Shown in pieces: positions 11,045 to 19,323 of a DNA stretch of 64,000 nt. Positions within the stretch are counted from its first letter, which is position 1. Each line of letters begins with the position of its first letter. The position numbers and the translations under genes were made by a program. Origin of the DNA: Streptomyces sp. NBC_01197 (lineage in GTDB: Bacteria; Actinomycetota; Actinomycetes; Streptomycetales; Streptomycetaceae); NCBI RefSeq assembly GCF_036010505.1, contig NZ_CP108569.1:5261001-5325000 (forward strand), read 5' to 3'. The notes below the pieces were generated by a model. It searched no databases. It worked only from the letters and a program-made list of their open reading frames with translations, and had not been told where the DNA came from.

Positions 11045-11802
11045 CGGCCCCGGTATTCGTCGTCGACACGGCCGGCGGCCTGGACACGGTGACCCCCGGT
11101 GGCAGATTCGTCCTGGACGGCCCCGAGGGCCGGCACGCGGTGTCCGTGAAGCGGCTGCGGGCGGGCGAGGAGGTCGTACTGACCGACGGCGCAGGCCGCT
11201 GGGCGCGGTGCGTGGTCCTGGCGGCCGAGGGCAAGGACCGGCTGGAGGTCCGGGTGGACGCGTGTGCCGACGATCCGCCGCCCGTGCCCCGGATCACCGT
11301 CGTGCAGGCGCTGCCCAAGGGCGACCGCGGTGAGGTCGCCGTCGAGACCATGACCGAGACCGGCGTCGATGTGATCGTGCCGTGGCAGGCGTCGCGCTGC
11401 ATCACCCAGTGGCGCGGCGACCGGGGCGCCAAGTCCCTGGCCAAGTGGCGCAGTACGGCACGCGAGTCGGGCAAGCAGTCCCGGCGTCCCCGCTTCCCCG
11501 AGATCACCGATGCGCTGAGCACCAAGCAGGTCGCCGCACTCCTCGCGGACGCCGACCTGGCCGGGGTGCTGCACGAGGACCAGGAGTACGGCAGCGAGCC
11601 ACTGGCCGCGGCCGAACTCCCCGCGCGGGGCGACATCGTGCTGGTCGTCGGCCCCGAAGGGGGAGTGTCGCCGGAGGAGCTCGCGGCGTTCACGGCGGCC
11701 GGGGCCGGGGTGTACCGGCTGGGGCGCAGTGTGCTGCGCACCTCAACGGCGGGGACGGCCGCGGGAGCGCTGCTGCTGGCCCGGACGGGCCGCTGGGGCT
11801 GA
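11041..11802 (+). CDS. rsmE: 16S rRNA (uracil-1498-N3)-methyltransferase RsmE
   Basis: A 253-residue SPOUT-class methyltransferase that methylates N3 of U1498 in 16S rRNA within the 30S subunit. Family marks are GRHAVSVKRLRAGEEVVLTDG at the N-terminal RNA-binding part, QALPKGDRGEVAVETMTETGV, the SRRPRFPEI segment, and the knot motifs LVVGPEGGVSPEE and YRLGRSVLRTSTAGTAA near the C-terminus. It overlaps the preceding flavoprotein gene by four bases. The placement near hrcA-dnaJ is the normal actinobacterial order. Confidence 0.94.
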   Translation: MTAPVFVVDTAGGLDTVTPGGRFVLDGPEGRHAVSVKRLRAGEEVVLTDGAGRWARCVVLAAEGKDRLEVRVDACADDPPPVPRITVVQALPKGDRGEVAVETMTETGVDVIVPWQASRCITQWRGDRGAKSLAKWRSTARESGKQSRRPRFPEITDALSTKQVAALLADADLAGVLHEDQEYGSEPLAAAELPARGDIVLVVGPEGGVSPEELAAFTAAGAGVYRLGRSVLRTSTAGTAAGALLLARTGRWG

Positions 11803-11929
11803 GCAGCCCGCCCGTCATCCTGTCCCGCCGCCGTCCCGGTCCGTCTCCCGCTCCGATGCGCCACCCGCGAGAGTGAAGTGGGCGCGAAGGGGCTGCACAT
11901 CGGCGCCTTTCAGTGGGACCCTGCCCAGT

Positions 11930-12469
11930 ATGGGGGCATTGAGACGCGTATCGAAGCGCGTACGGTACCGGTCGGTTCTCGCTGCGATCGGCGCTGTCTG
12001 CACGGCAGTTGCGGGCCTCGCGGCCTGTGACCCGGTCGACGGGGTGAACACCGCGTCCGTCGCCTACACCACCGACCGCACCGCCACCAGTGCCCTGGAG
12101 CACCACGGCGTCGCCGTCGACTGGCTGACCTGCACGGCCGACGCCGCTACCGCCGCCTCGCCCGCGCCCTCCGCCGCCCCGCGTGACGTGGCACAGGTCG
12201 ACTGCCAGGGCAGGACCAAGGACAAGAAGGACATCACCGTCAAGGGCAAGGTGACCAGGACAGTCGACGGACGGTGTGTACGGGGCAACCTGACGAGCAC
12301 GATCGGCGGGGAACTGGCTTTCAGGGCCACCCTGCTGGGCAACTGCGCGGCCCCGCCCCCGGACGCCACCACCGCCCCCGCACCGGGCGGCGGCGGGGAC
12401 AGCGGCGGCGCGCAGCCGACGGCGACCGTGACGGTGACCGCCACCGTGACGCAGTACCCGGGCAAGTAG
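11930..12469 (+). CDS. Putative secreted lipoprotein
   Basis: A 179-residue protein with a basic N-terminus (MGALRRVSKRVRYR), a hydrophobic stretch and a lipobox LAAC at about residues 29-32, followed by DPVDGVN, so it is probably a membrane-anchored lipoprotein exposed outside the cell. The mature part has three further cysteines (LTCTADAA, QVDCQGRTKDKKDITVKG, LGNCAAPP) and an Ala/Pro/Thr-rich end with a TVTVTATVTQ run. Function unknown. Longer upstream readings of the frame are rejected because they run into rsmE and put the signal peptide in the middle of the protein. Confidence 0.75.
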   Translation: MGALRRVSKRVRYRSVLAAIGAVCTAVAGLAACDPVDGVNTASVAYTTDRTATSALEHHGVAVDWLTCTADAATAASPAPSAAPRDVAQVDCQGRTKDKKDITVKGKVTRTVDGRCVRGNLTSTIGGELAFRATLLGNCAAPPPDATTAPAPGGGGDSGGAQPTATVTVTATVTQYPGK

Positions 12470-12516
12470 CGAACGCGCGAACCAGCAGAGAGCGCGGTCC
12501 GCTCCGAACGGAATCC

Positions 12517-12540
12517 CTAGGTATCCCCTCTAGGTATCCC
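12517..12540 (+). repeat. Two 11-bp direct repeats upstream of the STAND ATPase gene
   Basis: CTAGGTATCCC occurs at 12517-12527 and again at 12530-12540, a 13-bp period, followed by CCAGGGAT, which is inverted relative to ATCCC. The sites lie 75-98 bp upstream of the ATPase start codon. Spaced direct repeats of this kind can be activator boxes, but no regulator is identified. Confidence 0.45.
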
Positions 12541-12614
12541 ATCCAGGGATTTAGGTGTACGGATCTTCGCCCCGGGCCCGCGCGCGGCGGGCGGTCGCCC
12601 GTCAGAGTGGGTCC

Positions 12615-13565
12615 ATGGCTGCCCTGACCGAACCGGACGCCCTCCCCGAGCCGGAGCCCGGCGCGCTCGCCGAACGCCTTGCCGCCACCCGCCTCGTGAC
12701 CCTCACAGGCCCCGGCGGCATCGGCAAGTCACGGCTGGCCGCCAGACTCGGCCAGGAACCCCCGTGCACCGGCACGCCCGTGCACCGGGTCGACCTCTCC
12801 GGCTGTCCGGACGCGGCGCTGGTCCCGTACATGGTGGCCACCGCGCTGCACACCGCGCCCGAACCCGGCACCGACCCGGTACGCGCGGTGCTCGACCTGC
12901 TCACCCACAGCCGGGCGCTGCTCGTCCTGGACACCTGCGAACACGTGCTGACCGGCTGCGCCTACCTCGTCGGCCGGCTGCACGACAGCTGCCCCGGGCT
13001 CCGGATCCTGACCACCAGCCGCAAACCGCTCGACGTACCGGGCGAACACCTGGTGGAGGTCCCTCCGCTGCCCCGCGAACGGGCCGCCGGGCTGCTCCAG
13101 GAGCAAGCCGTCTCGTACGGGGTCGAGTTGCCCGACTACTGGGCCGGGCGACTGGCCGGCCGGCTCGACGGCGATCCGCTCTCCACCCTGCTCGCCGCCC
13201 GGAGCCTGCGGCTGATGACCGCGCAGCAGCTGTACGGATCGCTCTGCGCGCCCGGCGGGCGGTTCACCGTCCTCACCGACGGCCCCGGCGCCCCTGCCAG
13301 GCACCGCACACTCCTTGGGGCCGTCGAGTGGAGCCACGAGCTGTGCAGCAGGGCCGAACGGCTGCTCTGGGCACGGCTGTCGGCGTTCACCGGCGAGTTC
13401 ACCGCGGAGCAGGTCCGCACCGTCTTTCCCGACGGATCCTCGCTCGCGTCCCTGGTGAGCTCGTCGGTGGTGCTCGCCCGGAGCGACGGGACCTACCGGC
13501 TGCCGCTGGCGCACAGGGAGTACGGACAACTCAGGCTCGCCGGGCTGGGCGACGCCATAGGGTGA
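12615..13565 (+). CDS. STAND-type ATPase (NB-ARC-like), short form
   Basis: A 316-residue protein resembling the nucleotide-binding core of AfsR/LuxR-type STAND regulators. Visible are Walker A GPGGIGKSRLA (about residue 38), Walker B ALLVLDTCEHV, the sensor-like LRILTTSRKPLDVPGE, and the winged-helix stretch HRTLLGAVEWSHELCSRAERLLWARLSAF. It lacks the usual N-terminal DNA-binding or C-terminal TPR/LuxR domains, so it is a stand-alone ATPase core or a trimmed regulator. ATG at 12615 follows a GGGT stretch; earlier in-frame starts give an unrelated extension. The stop abuts the tricorn gene (a GTG overlaps the TGA at 13562-13565), suggesting coupling. Confidence 0.72.
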   Translation: MAALTEPDALPEPEPGALAERLAATRLVTLTGPGGIGKSRLAARLGQEPPCTGTPVHRVDLSGCPDAALVPYMVATALHTAPEPGTDPVRAVLDLLTHSRALLVLDTCEHVLTGCAYLVGRLHDSCPGLRILTTSRKPLDVPGEHLVEVPPLPRERAAGLLQEQAVSYGVELPDYWAGRLAGRLDGDPLSTLLAARSLRLMTAQQLYGSLCAPGGRFTVLTDGPGAPARHRTLLGAVEWSHELCSRAERLLWARLSAFTGEFTAEQVRTVFPDGSSLASLVSSSVVLARSDGTYRLPLAHREYGQLRLAGLGDAIG

Positions 13566-13570
13566 TCCTT

Positions 13571-16500
13571 GTGAAGCAGCCTTCCTATCTCCGGTTTCCG
13601 CATGTCCAGGGCGATCTGATCGCTTTCACCGCAGAGGACGACGTCTGGCTGGCCCCGCTCGACGGCGGCCGCGCCTGGCGGGTCAGCGCCGACAACAGCC
13701 CCGTCAACCATCCCCGGATATCTCCCGACGGCCGCTGGGTCGCCTGGACCTCCACCAGGGACGGGGCGCCCGAAGTGCATCTCGCCCCGGCCGAAGGAGG
13801 CCCCTCCAGGCGTCTGACGTACTGGGGCGACGCACGGACCGCCGTCCGCGGCTGGACTCCGGACGGTGAGGTGCTCGCCATCAGCACCCACGGCCAGAGC
13901 TCGCTGCGGCGCAGCTGGGCGCGGGCCGTTCCGGTCGACGGCGGCCCGGCGCGGACCCTGCCGTACGGGCCGGTGGGCTCTCTCGCGTACGGGCCGGACC
14001 AGCGGGTGCTGCTCCTCTCGGCGACGATGGGCCGCGAAGCCGCCAGCTGGAAGCGGTACCGGGGCGGCACAGCGGGCAAGCTGTGGACCGGTGTGACCGG
14101 CGGCGACTTCGCAAGGCTGCACACCGACATCGACGGGAACATCGAGTGCCCGCTGTGGGTGGGCGACCGGGTGGCCTTCCTCTCCGACCACGAAGGCGTC
14201 GGGGCGCTCTACTCCTCGCTCCCGGACGGCTCGGAGCTGCGCAGGCACACCCCGACCGACGGGTTCTACGCACGCCACGCGGCCACCGACGGCACCCGGG
14301 TCGTCTACATGGCGGCCGGTGAACTGTGGATCCTCGACGACCTCGAAGGCGCCGAGCCCCGCCGGATCGACGTCCGGCTCGGCGGCCAGCGCGCCGACCT
14401 CCAGCCCCACTCGGTGCGCGCCGGGCACCACATCGGCACCGCGTCCCCGGACCGTACCGGCCGCGGCAGCGCCGTCGAGTCACGCGGCGCCGTGCACTGG
14501 GTCACCCACCGGGAGGGCCCGGTACGCGCGCTGGCCGCCGAGCCGGGCGTACGGGCGAGGCTGCCTCGCACCTTCCGGGCCGACGGCGCCGAGCAGGTCG
14601 TCTGGGTCACCGACGCGGAGGGCGAGGACGCCCTGGAGTGCGCGCCCGCGACCGGCGCCGCCCCCGCGGCCGCCCCGCGCCGCCTGGCCCAGGGCCGCGT
14701 CGGCCGGGTGCTCGGGCTCGCCGCGGCCCCGGACGGCAGCCGGTTCGCGGTCGCCGCGCACGACGGGCGGGTGCTGGTCGTCGAGCGCGAGTCCGGCGAT
14801 GTGCACGAGGTGGATCGCAGCGAGGACGGCGACGTCTCGGGCCTGGTCTTCTCGCCCGACTCCTCCTGGCTGGCCTGGTCGCACCCCGGCCCCGAGCCGC
14901 TGCGCCAGCTCAAACTCGCGCACCTCGCCGACCTCTCCGTCGCCGAGGCGACCCCGCTGCGCTTCCGGGACTTCGACCCGGCCTTCACCACCGACGGCAA
15001 GCACCTCGCCTTCCTCTCCGAGCGCGCCTTCGACCCGATCTACGACGCGCACGTCTTCGACCTGGCGTTCATCGGCACCTGCCGTCCTCACCTGCTGACA
15101 CTCGCTGCGGCCACACCGTCGCCGTTCGGCCCGCAGCGGCACGGCCGGGCGACCGAGCGGGACAAGGACGCCGACGAGCACGACGCACCGACCGCGCTGC
15201 CCGTCACCCGTATCGACCTCGAAGGTCTCGCCGACCGCATCGTGCCGCTGCCCGTCGAGGCCGGCAGCTACTCGACGCTGCGCGCCGCCAGGGACGGACT
15301 GCTCTGGCTGCGTCACCCGCTGCGCGGTGTCCTCGGCACGTCAGGGGCCACCCCCGACGCGCCCTGGCCGCACACCGTCCTTGAGCGGTACGACCTGGAG
15401 AAGCTGCGCGACGAGGAAATCGCCCCGGACGTCGACCACTTCGAGGTCAGCGGTGACGGCAAGCGGCTCGTACTGCACATGGACGGCAAGCTGCGCGTCG
15501 TCCCGTCGGACAGCCGGGTGGCCAAACCCGGCGCGGACGAGGACACCGACAGCAACATCTCCGTCGACCTCTCCCGTATCCGCCGGATCCTCGACCCGGC
15601 AGCCGAGTGGCGGCAGATGTACGACGAGGCCGGACGCATCATGCGGGACAACTTCTGGCGTCCCGACATGTCAGGCGTCGACTGGGACGGGGTCCTGGAC
15701 CGCTACCGGCCGGTGCTCGCCCGGGTCGCGACCCATGACGACCTGGTCGACCTGCTCTGGGAGGTGCAGGGCGAGCTGGGCACCTCGCACGCCTATGTGA
15801 CACCGCCCGGCGGCTGGCGCGACGACACCACCCGGCAGGGGCTGCTCGGCGCCGACATCTCCCGCACGGAAGACGGCAGTTGGCGCATCGACCGGGTCCT
15901 TCCTTCGGAGACCTCCGACCCCGCGGCGCGCTCCCCGCTCGCCGCGCCCGGCGTGGCCGTCCGCGCGGGGGACACCGTCCTGGCCGTCGACGGCCAGCCG
16001 GTCGACCCGCTCACCGGGCCCGCCCCGCTGCTCACCGGCTCGGCGGGCAAGCCCGTCGAGCTCACCGTCTCGCCCGCCGACGGGGGCGATCCGCGCCATG
16101 TCGTGGTCGTACCCACAGGTGACGAGGAGGCGCTGCGCTACCACGCGTGGGTGACCGACCGCCGGGCTTACGTCCACGAGCGGTCCGGCGGCCGTCTCGG
16201 CTATCTGCACGTCCCCGACATGGTCGGCTCGGGCTGGGCACAGCTCCACCGAGACCTGCGGGTCGAGGTGGCCAGGGAGGGCCTGGTCGTGGACGTACGG
16301 GAGAACCGCGGCGGCCACACCTCGCAGCTGGTGGTGGAGAAGCTGGCCCGCCGCATCGTGGGCTGGGACCTGCCGCGGGGGATGCGGCCCTCCAGCTACC
16401 CGGAGGACGCCCCGCGCGGTCCTGTGGTGGCGGTCGCCAACGAGTTCTCCGGCTCGGACGGCGACATCGTGAACGCGGCGATCAAGGCCCTGGAAATCGG

Positions 16501-16780
16501 GCCCGTGGTCGGCACCCGCACCTGGGGCGGCGTCGTCGGCATCGACAGCAGGTACCGACTGGTCGACGGCACCCTGGTGACCCAGCCCAAGTACGCCTTC
16601 TGGCTGGAGGGTTACGGCTGGGGCGTGGAGAACCACGGGGTCGACCCGGATGTCGAGGTGGTCATGGCGCCGCAGGACCACGCGGCGGGCCGGGACCCGC
16701 AGCTGGACGAGGCGATCAGGATCGCGCTCGCCGCGCTGGAGGAGAACCCGGCGAAGACGCCGCCCGGCCTGCCGGGCTGA
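13571..16780 (+). CDS. Tricorn protease homologue (peptidase family S41)
   Basis: A 1069-residue protein, about the length of archaeal tricorn. The N-terminal half contains two beta-propellers (repeats such as SPDGRWVAWTSTRDGAPEVHLAPAEGG and SPDSSWLAWSHPGP), then the C1 domain with LGTSHAYV (catalytic Ser-His region), a PDZ domain around VAVRAGDTVLAVDGQPVD, and the C2 domain with the nucleophile in NEFSGSDGDIVNAA. Tricorn degrades oligopeptides released by the proteasome, fitting an actinomycete. GTG at 13571 is preferred for the AGGGTGA box just upstream; a GTG at 13562 overlapping the previous stop adds three residues. Cytosolic: no signal peptide. Confidence 0.93.
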   Translation: MKQPSYLRFPHVQGDLIAFTAEDDVWLAPLDGGRAWRVSADNSPVNHPRISPDGRWVAWTSTRDGAPEVHLAPAEGGPSRRLTYWGDARTAVRGWTPDGEVLAISTHGQSSLRRSWARAVPVDGGPARTLPYGPVGSLAYGPDQRVLLLSATMGREAASWKRYRGGTAGKLWTGVTGGDFARLHTDIDGNIECPLWVGDRVAFLSDHEGVGALYSSLPDGSELRRHTPTDGFYARHAATDGTRVVYMAAGELWILDDLEGAEPRRIDVRLGGQRADLQPHSVRAGHHIGTASPDRTGRGSAVESRGAVHWVTHREGPVRALAAEPGVRARLPRTFRADGAEQVVWVTDAEGEDALECAPATGAAPAAAPRRLAQGRVGRVLGLAAAPDGSRFAVAAHDGRVLVVERESGDVHEVDRSEDGDVSGLVFSPDSSWLAWSHPGPEPLRQLKLAHLADLSVAEATPLRFRDFDPAFTTDGKHLAFLSERAFDPIYDAHVFDLAFIGTCRPHLLTLAAATPSPFGPQRHGRATERDKDADEHDAPTALPVTRIDLEGLADRIVPLPVEAGSYSTLRAARDGLLWLRHPLRGVLGTSGATPDAPWPHTVLERYDLEKLRDEEIAPDVDHFEVSGDGKRLVLHMDGKLRVVPSDSRVAKPGADEDTDSNISVDLSRIRRILDPAAEWRQMYDEAGRIMRDNFWRPDMSGVDWDGVLDRYRPVLARVATHDDLVDLLWEVQGELGTSHAYVTPPGGWRDDTTRQGLLGADISRTEDGSWRIDRVLPSETSDPAARSPLAAPGVAVRAGDTVLAVDGQPVDPLTGPAPLLTGSAGKPVELTVSPADGGDPRHVVVVPTGDEEALRYHAWVTDRRAYVHERSGGRLGYLHVPDMVGSGWAQLHRDLRVEVAREGLVVDVRENRGGHTSQLVVEKLARRIVGWDLPRGMRPSSYPEDAPRGPVVAVANEFSGSDGDIVNAAIKALEIGPVVGTRTWGGVVGIDSRYRLVDGTLVTQPKYAFWLEGYGWGVENHGVDPDVEVVMAPQDHAAGRDPQLDEAIRIALAALEENPAKTPPGLPG

Positions 16781-16784
16781 CAGC

Positions 16785-16816
16785 CGCGCCCCCGCCCGGC
16801 ACAGGGCGGGGGCGCG
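16785..16816 (+). terminator. Strong terminator after the tricorn gene
   Basis: A perfect 13-bp stem (CGCGCCCCCGCCC at 16785-16797, GGGCGGGGGCGCG at 16804-16816) with a 6-nt loop, beginning five bases after the stop codon. The rest of the gap to 16961 holds degenerate repeats of the phrase GACCGACACCAT. Confidence 0.85.
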
Positions 16817-16961
16817 TGGCCCGGGGCGGAGCGCGGGAGCACCGGCCGCCCCCGGCTAGCATGGCCGCGTACACGATGATCACGGACCGACACCATCACC
16901 GACCGACACCATGCCCGACCGGCACCGCGACCGGCCGGCACCATGACCGAGGAGTGAGCGC

Positions 16962-17321
16962 ATGGCGGGAGAGCCGCAGACCGACTGCCTGTTCTGCAAG
17001 ATCGTCTCGGGGGACATCCCGGCGACCCTCGTCCGGGAGACCGACACCACCGTCGCCTTCCGTGACATAAACCCGCAGGCGCCCACGCACGTCCTCGTGA
17101 TCCCCAAGGCGCACTACCCGGACGCGGCCGCCCTCGCGGCGGCCGAACCGCAGATCGCCGCGGACGTGCTGCGCGAGGCGGCCGAGGTCGCCGCCGGGGA
17201 CAAGGTCGACGGGACCGGGTACCGGATCGTCTTCAACACCGGATCGGGCGCCGGCCAGACCGTCTTCCACGCGCACGCCCACGTGCTGGGCGGCCGCGGG
17301 CTCAACTGGCCGCCCGGATAG
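16962..17321 (+). CDS. HIT family protein (histidine triad nucleotide hydrolase)
   Basis: A 119-residue histidine-triad protein. The signature [10 protein letters not shown] lies near the C-terminus ([21 protein letters not shown]) and the N-terminal [13 protein letters not shown] with two cysteines is the usual HINT-type start. HINT proteins hydrolyse adenosine phosphoramidates and acyl-adenylates. ATG at 16962 is preceded by GAGGAG at a good distance. The RNase Z gene follows after five bases, so the two are probably one transcript. Confidence 0.93.
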   Translation: MAGEPQTDCLFCKIVSGDIPATLVRETDTTVAFRDINPQAPTHVLVIPKAHYPDAAALAAAEPQIAADVLREAAEVAAGDKVDGTGYRIVFNTGSGAGQTVFHAHAHVLGGRGLNWPPG

Positions 17322-17326
17322 TCCCG

Positions 17327-18244
17327 TTGTCCGTACGAGAGTTCGTGGTCCTCGGCACCGCCAGCCAGGTCCCCACCCGGCACCGCAACCACAACGGCTA
17401 TCTGCTGCGCTGGGACGGCCAGGGCATCCTCTTCGACCCCGGCGAGGGCACCCAGCGCCAGATGCTGCACGCCGGGGTGGCCGCGCACGACATCGACCGG
17501 ATCTGCGTCACGCACTTCCACGGGGACCACTCGCTGGGCCTGGCCGGGGTGATCCAGCGGATCAACCTGGACCAGGTCCCGCACCCGGTCACCGCGCACT
17601 ACCCGGCGAGCGGGCAGCACTTCTTCGACCGGCTGCGGTACTCCACCGCCTACCGCGAGTCCGTCGCCCTGGTGCAGGCCCCGGCCACCGGCGACGGAGG
17701 CGTCCTGGCGCGGACACCCGCGTACGCCCTGGAGGCGGTCAGGCTCTCGCACCCCGTCGAGTCGTACGGCTACCGGCTGACCGAGCCCGACGGGCGCCGG
17801 ATGCTCCCGGAGAAGCTCACCGAGCACGGTGTGTCAGGCCCCGGCATCGGACGGCTCCAGCGGGAGGGCGTGCTCGACGGGGTCACCCTCGACCAGGTCA
17901 GCGAGGTACGGCGCGGCCAGCGCTTCGCCTTCGTCATGGACACCCGGCTCTGCGACGGGGTCCACCGGCTCGCCGTCGGCTGCGACCTGCTGGTCATCGA
18001 GTCGACCTTCCTCGACGACGACGCGCGGCTGGCGGCCGACCACGGCCATCTGACCGCAGGACAGGCGGGCCGGATCGCGCAGGACGCCGGTGTACGGCAC
18101 CTCGTCCTGACGCACTTCTCGCAGCGGTACCCCGACCCCGCGGAGTTCGGCAGACAGGCCCGCGCCGCGGGCTTCGACGGTGAACTCACCATCGCCGAGG
18201 ACCTGATGCGGGTACCGGTCCCCACCCGGCACGTCACCGCCTGA
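17327..18244 (+). CDS. rnz: Ribonuclease Z-type MBL-fold nuclease
   Basis: A 305-residue metallo-beta-lactamase-fold protein of the tRNA 3' processing endonuclease group. Key features are [15 protein letters not shown], the zinc motif [37 protein letters not shown], and the C-terminal [12 protein letters not shown] block diagnostic of RNase Z. It would remove 3' trailers from tRNA precursors lacking encoded CCA. The start is a TTG at 17327, the only start codon giving the complete N-terminal strand ([16 protein letters not shown]), five bases after the HIT gene. Confidence 0.87.
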   Translation: MSVREFVVLGTASQVPTRHRNHNGYLLRWDGQGILFDPGEGTQRQMLHAGVAAHDIDRICVTHFHGDHSLGLAGVIQRINLDQVPHPVTAHYPASGQHFFDRLRYSTAYRESVALVQAPATGDGGVLARTPAYALEAVRLSHPVESYGYRLTEPDGRRMLPEKLTEHGVSGPGIGRLQREGVLDGVTLDQVSEVRRGQRFAFVMDTRLCDGVHRLAVGCDLLVIESTFLDDDARLAADHGHLTAGQAGRIAQDAGVRHLVLTHFSQRYPDPAEFGRQARAAGFDGELTIAEDLMRVPVPTRHVTA

Positions 18245-18309
18245 CCGCCATCCCCCGAAAAGCCCGCCCCCCACATCCCACCCACACCACCAACCTGAGC
18301 GAGACCCCG

Positions 18310-19323
18310 ATGCACCACCTCCCCAAGGCCGAACTCCACCTCCACATCGAAGGCACCCTCGAACCCGAATTGGCCTTCGTGCTCGCCGCACGCAACGGCG
18401 TCGAGCTGCCGTACACGGACACCGAAGCGCTGCGCAAGGCGTATCTCTTCAGCGATCTCCAGTCGTTCCTCGACCTGTACTACGGGCTGATGGCCGTGCT
18501 GCGCACCGAGGAGGACTTCGAGGAGCTCACCGAGGCCTACCTCGCGCGCGCCGCCGCGCAGGGCGTGCGCCACGCGGAGATCTTCTTCGACCCGCAGGCG
18601 CACTCCGCGCGCGGCGTGCCGATCGGCACCGTCGTCGAGGGCATCTCGCGGGCGCTCGGGCGCAGCGAGGAGCGGCACGGAATCTCCACGCAGCTCATCA
18701 TGTGCTTCCTGCGTGACGAGTCGGCCGATTCGGCGATCCGCACACTGGAGGCGGCCAAGCCCCATCTGCACCGGATCGCGGCGGTCGGCCTCGACTCGGC
18801 CGAGGTCGGGAACCCGCCGTCGAAGTTCCGCGAGGTGTACGCGGCGGCCGGGGAGCTGGGGCTGCGCAAGGTCGCGCACGCCGGCGAGGAGGGCCCCGCC
18901 GCCTACGTTCGCGAGGCCCTGGACATCCTCGGAGTGGAGCGGATCGACCACGGGCTGCGCTCGATGGAGGACCCGGAGCTGGTGGAGCGGCTGGTCAGGG
19001 ACCGGGTACCGCTGACGCTCTGCCCGCTGTCGAACGTACGGCTACGGGCCGTTGACACCCTGGAGCAGCACCCGCTGCCGAAGATGATGGCCGCCGGGCT
19101 GCTCTGCACCGTCAACTCCGACGACCCCGCATACTTCGGGGGCTACGCGGGCGACACCTTCCACGCCGTGCACGAGGCGCTCGGCCTCGGGCACGAGGAG
19201 TTGCGGACACTGGCCCGCAACTCCTTCCTCGCCGCCTTCCTCGACCACGACGAGGAGCGCAGGGCGCGCTACTTGGCCGAGGTGGACGCGTACGACTTCG
19301 ACGCGGACCTCGATCTGGGCTGA
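18310..19323 (+). CDS. Adenine/adenosine deaminase
   Basis: A 337-residue amidohydrolase with the zinc motif KAELHLHIEGTLEPE at residues 6-20, AEIFFDPQAHS, VGLDSAE, the second-metal histidine in KVAHAGEEGP, RIDHGLRS and CPLSNVRLR, NSDDPAYFGG. The sequence LHIEGTLEPE and CPLSN are those of the adenine deaminase (Aah1/ADE) branch, whereas true adenosine deaminases carry HLDGS-type motifs; adenine to hypoxanthine is therefore the more likely reaction. That assignment is from family knowledge, not proven here. Its last 55 bp overlap the 3' end of the convergent MFS gene. Confidence 0.87.
   Translation: MHHLPKAELHLHIEGTLEPELAFVLAARNGVELPYTDTEALRKAYLFSDLQSFLDLYYGLMAVLRTEEDFEELTEAYLARAAAQGVRHAEIFFDPQAHSARGVPIGTVVEGISRALGRSEERHGISTQLIMCFLRDESADSAIRTLEAAKPHLHRIAAVGLDSAEVGNPPSKFREVYAAAGELGLRKVAHAGEEGPAAYVREALDILGVERIDHGLRSMEDPELVERLVRDRVPLTLCPLSNVRLRAVDTLEQHPLPKMMAAGLLCTVNSDDPAYFGGYAGDTFHAVHEALGLGHEELRTLARNSFLAAFLDHDEERRARYLAEVDAYDFDADLDLG

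Noticed and set aside
16856..16960. Repeated GACCGACACCAT phrases before the HIT gene
   Set aside because: Irregular spacing and low complexity; no consistent unit could be defined.
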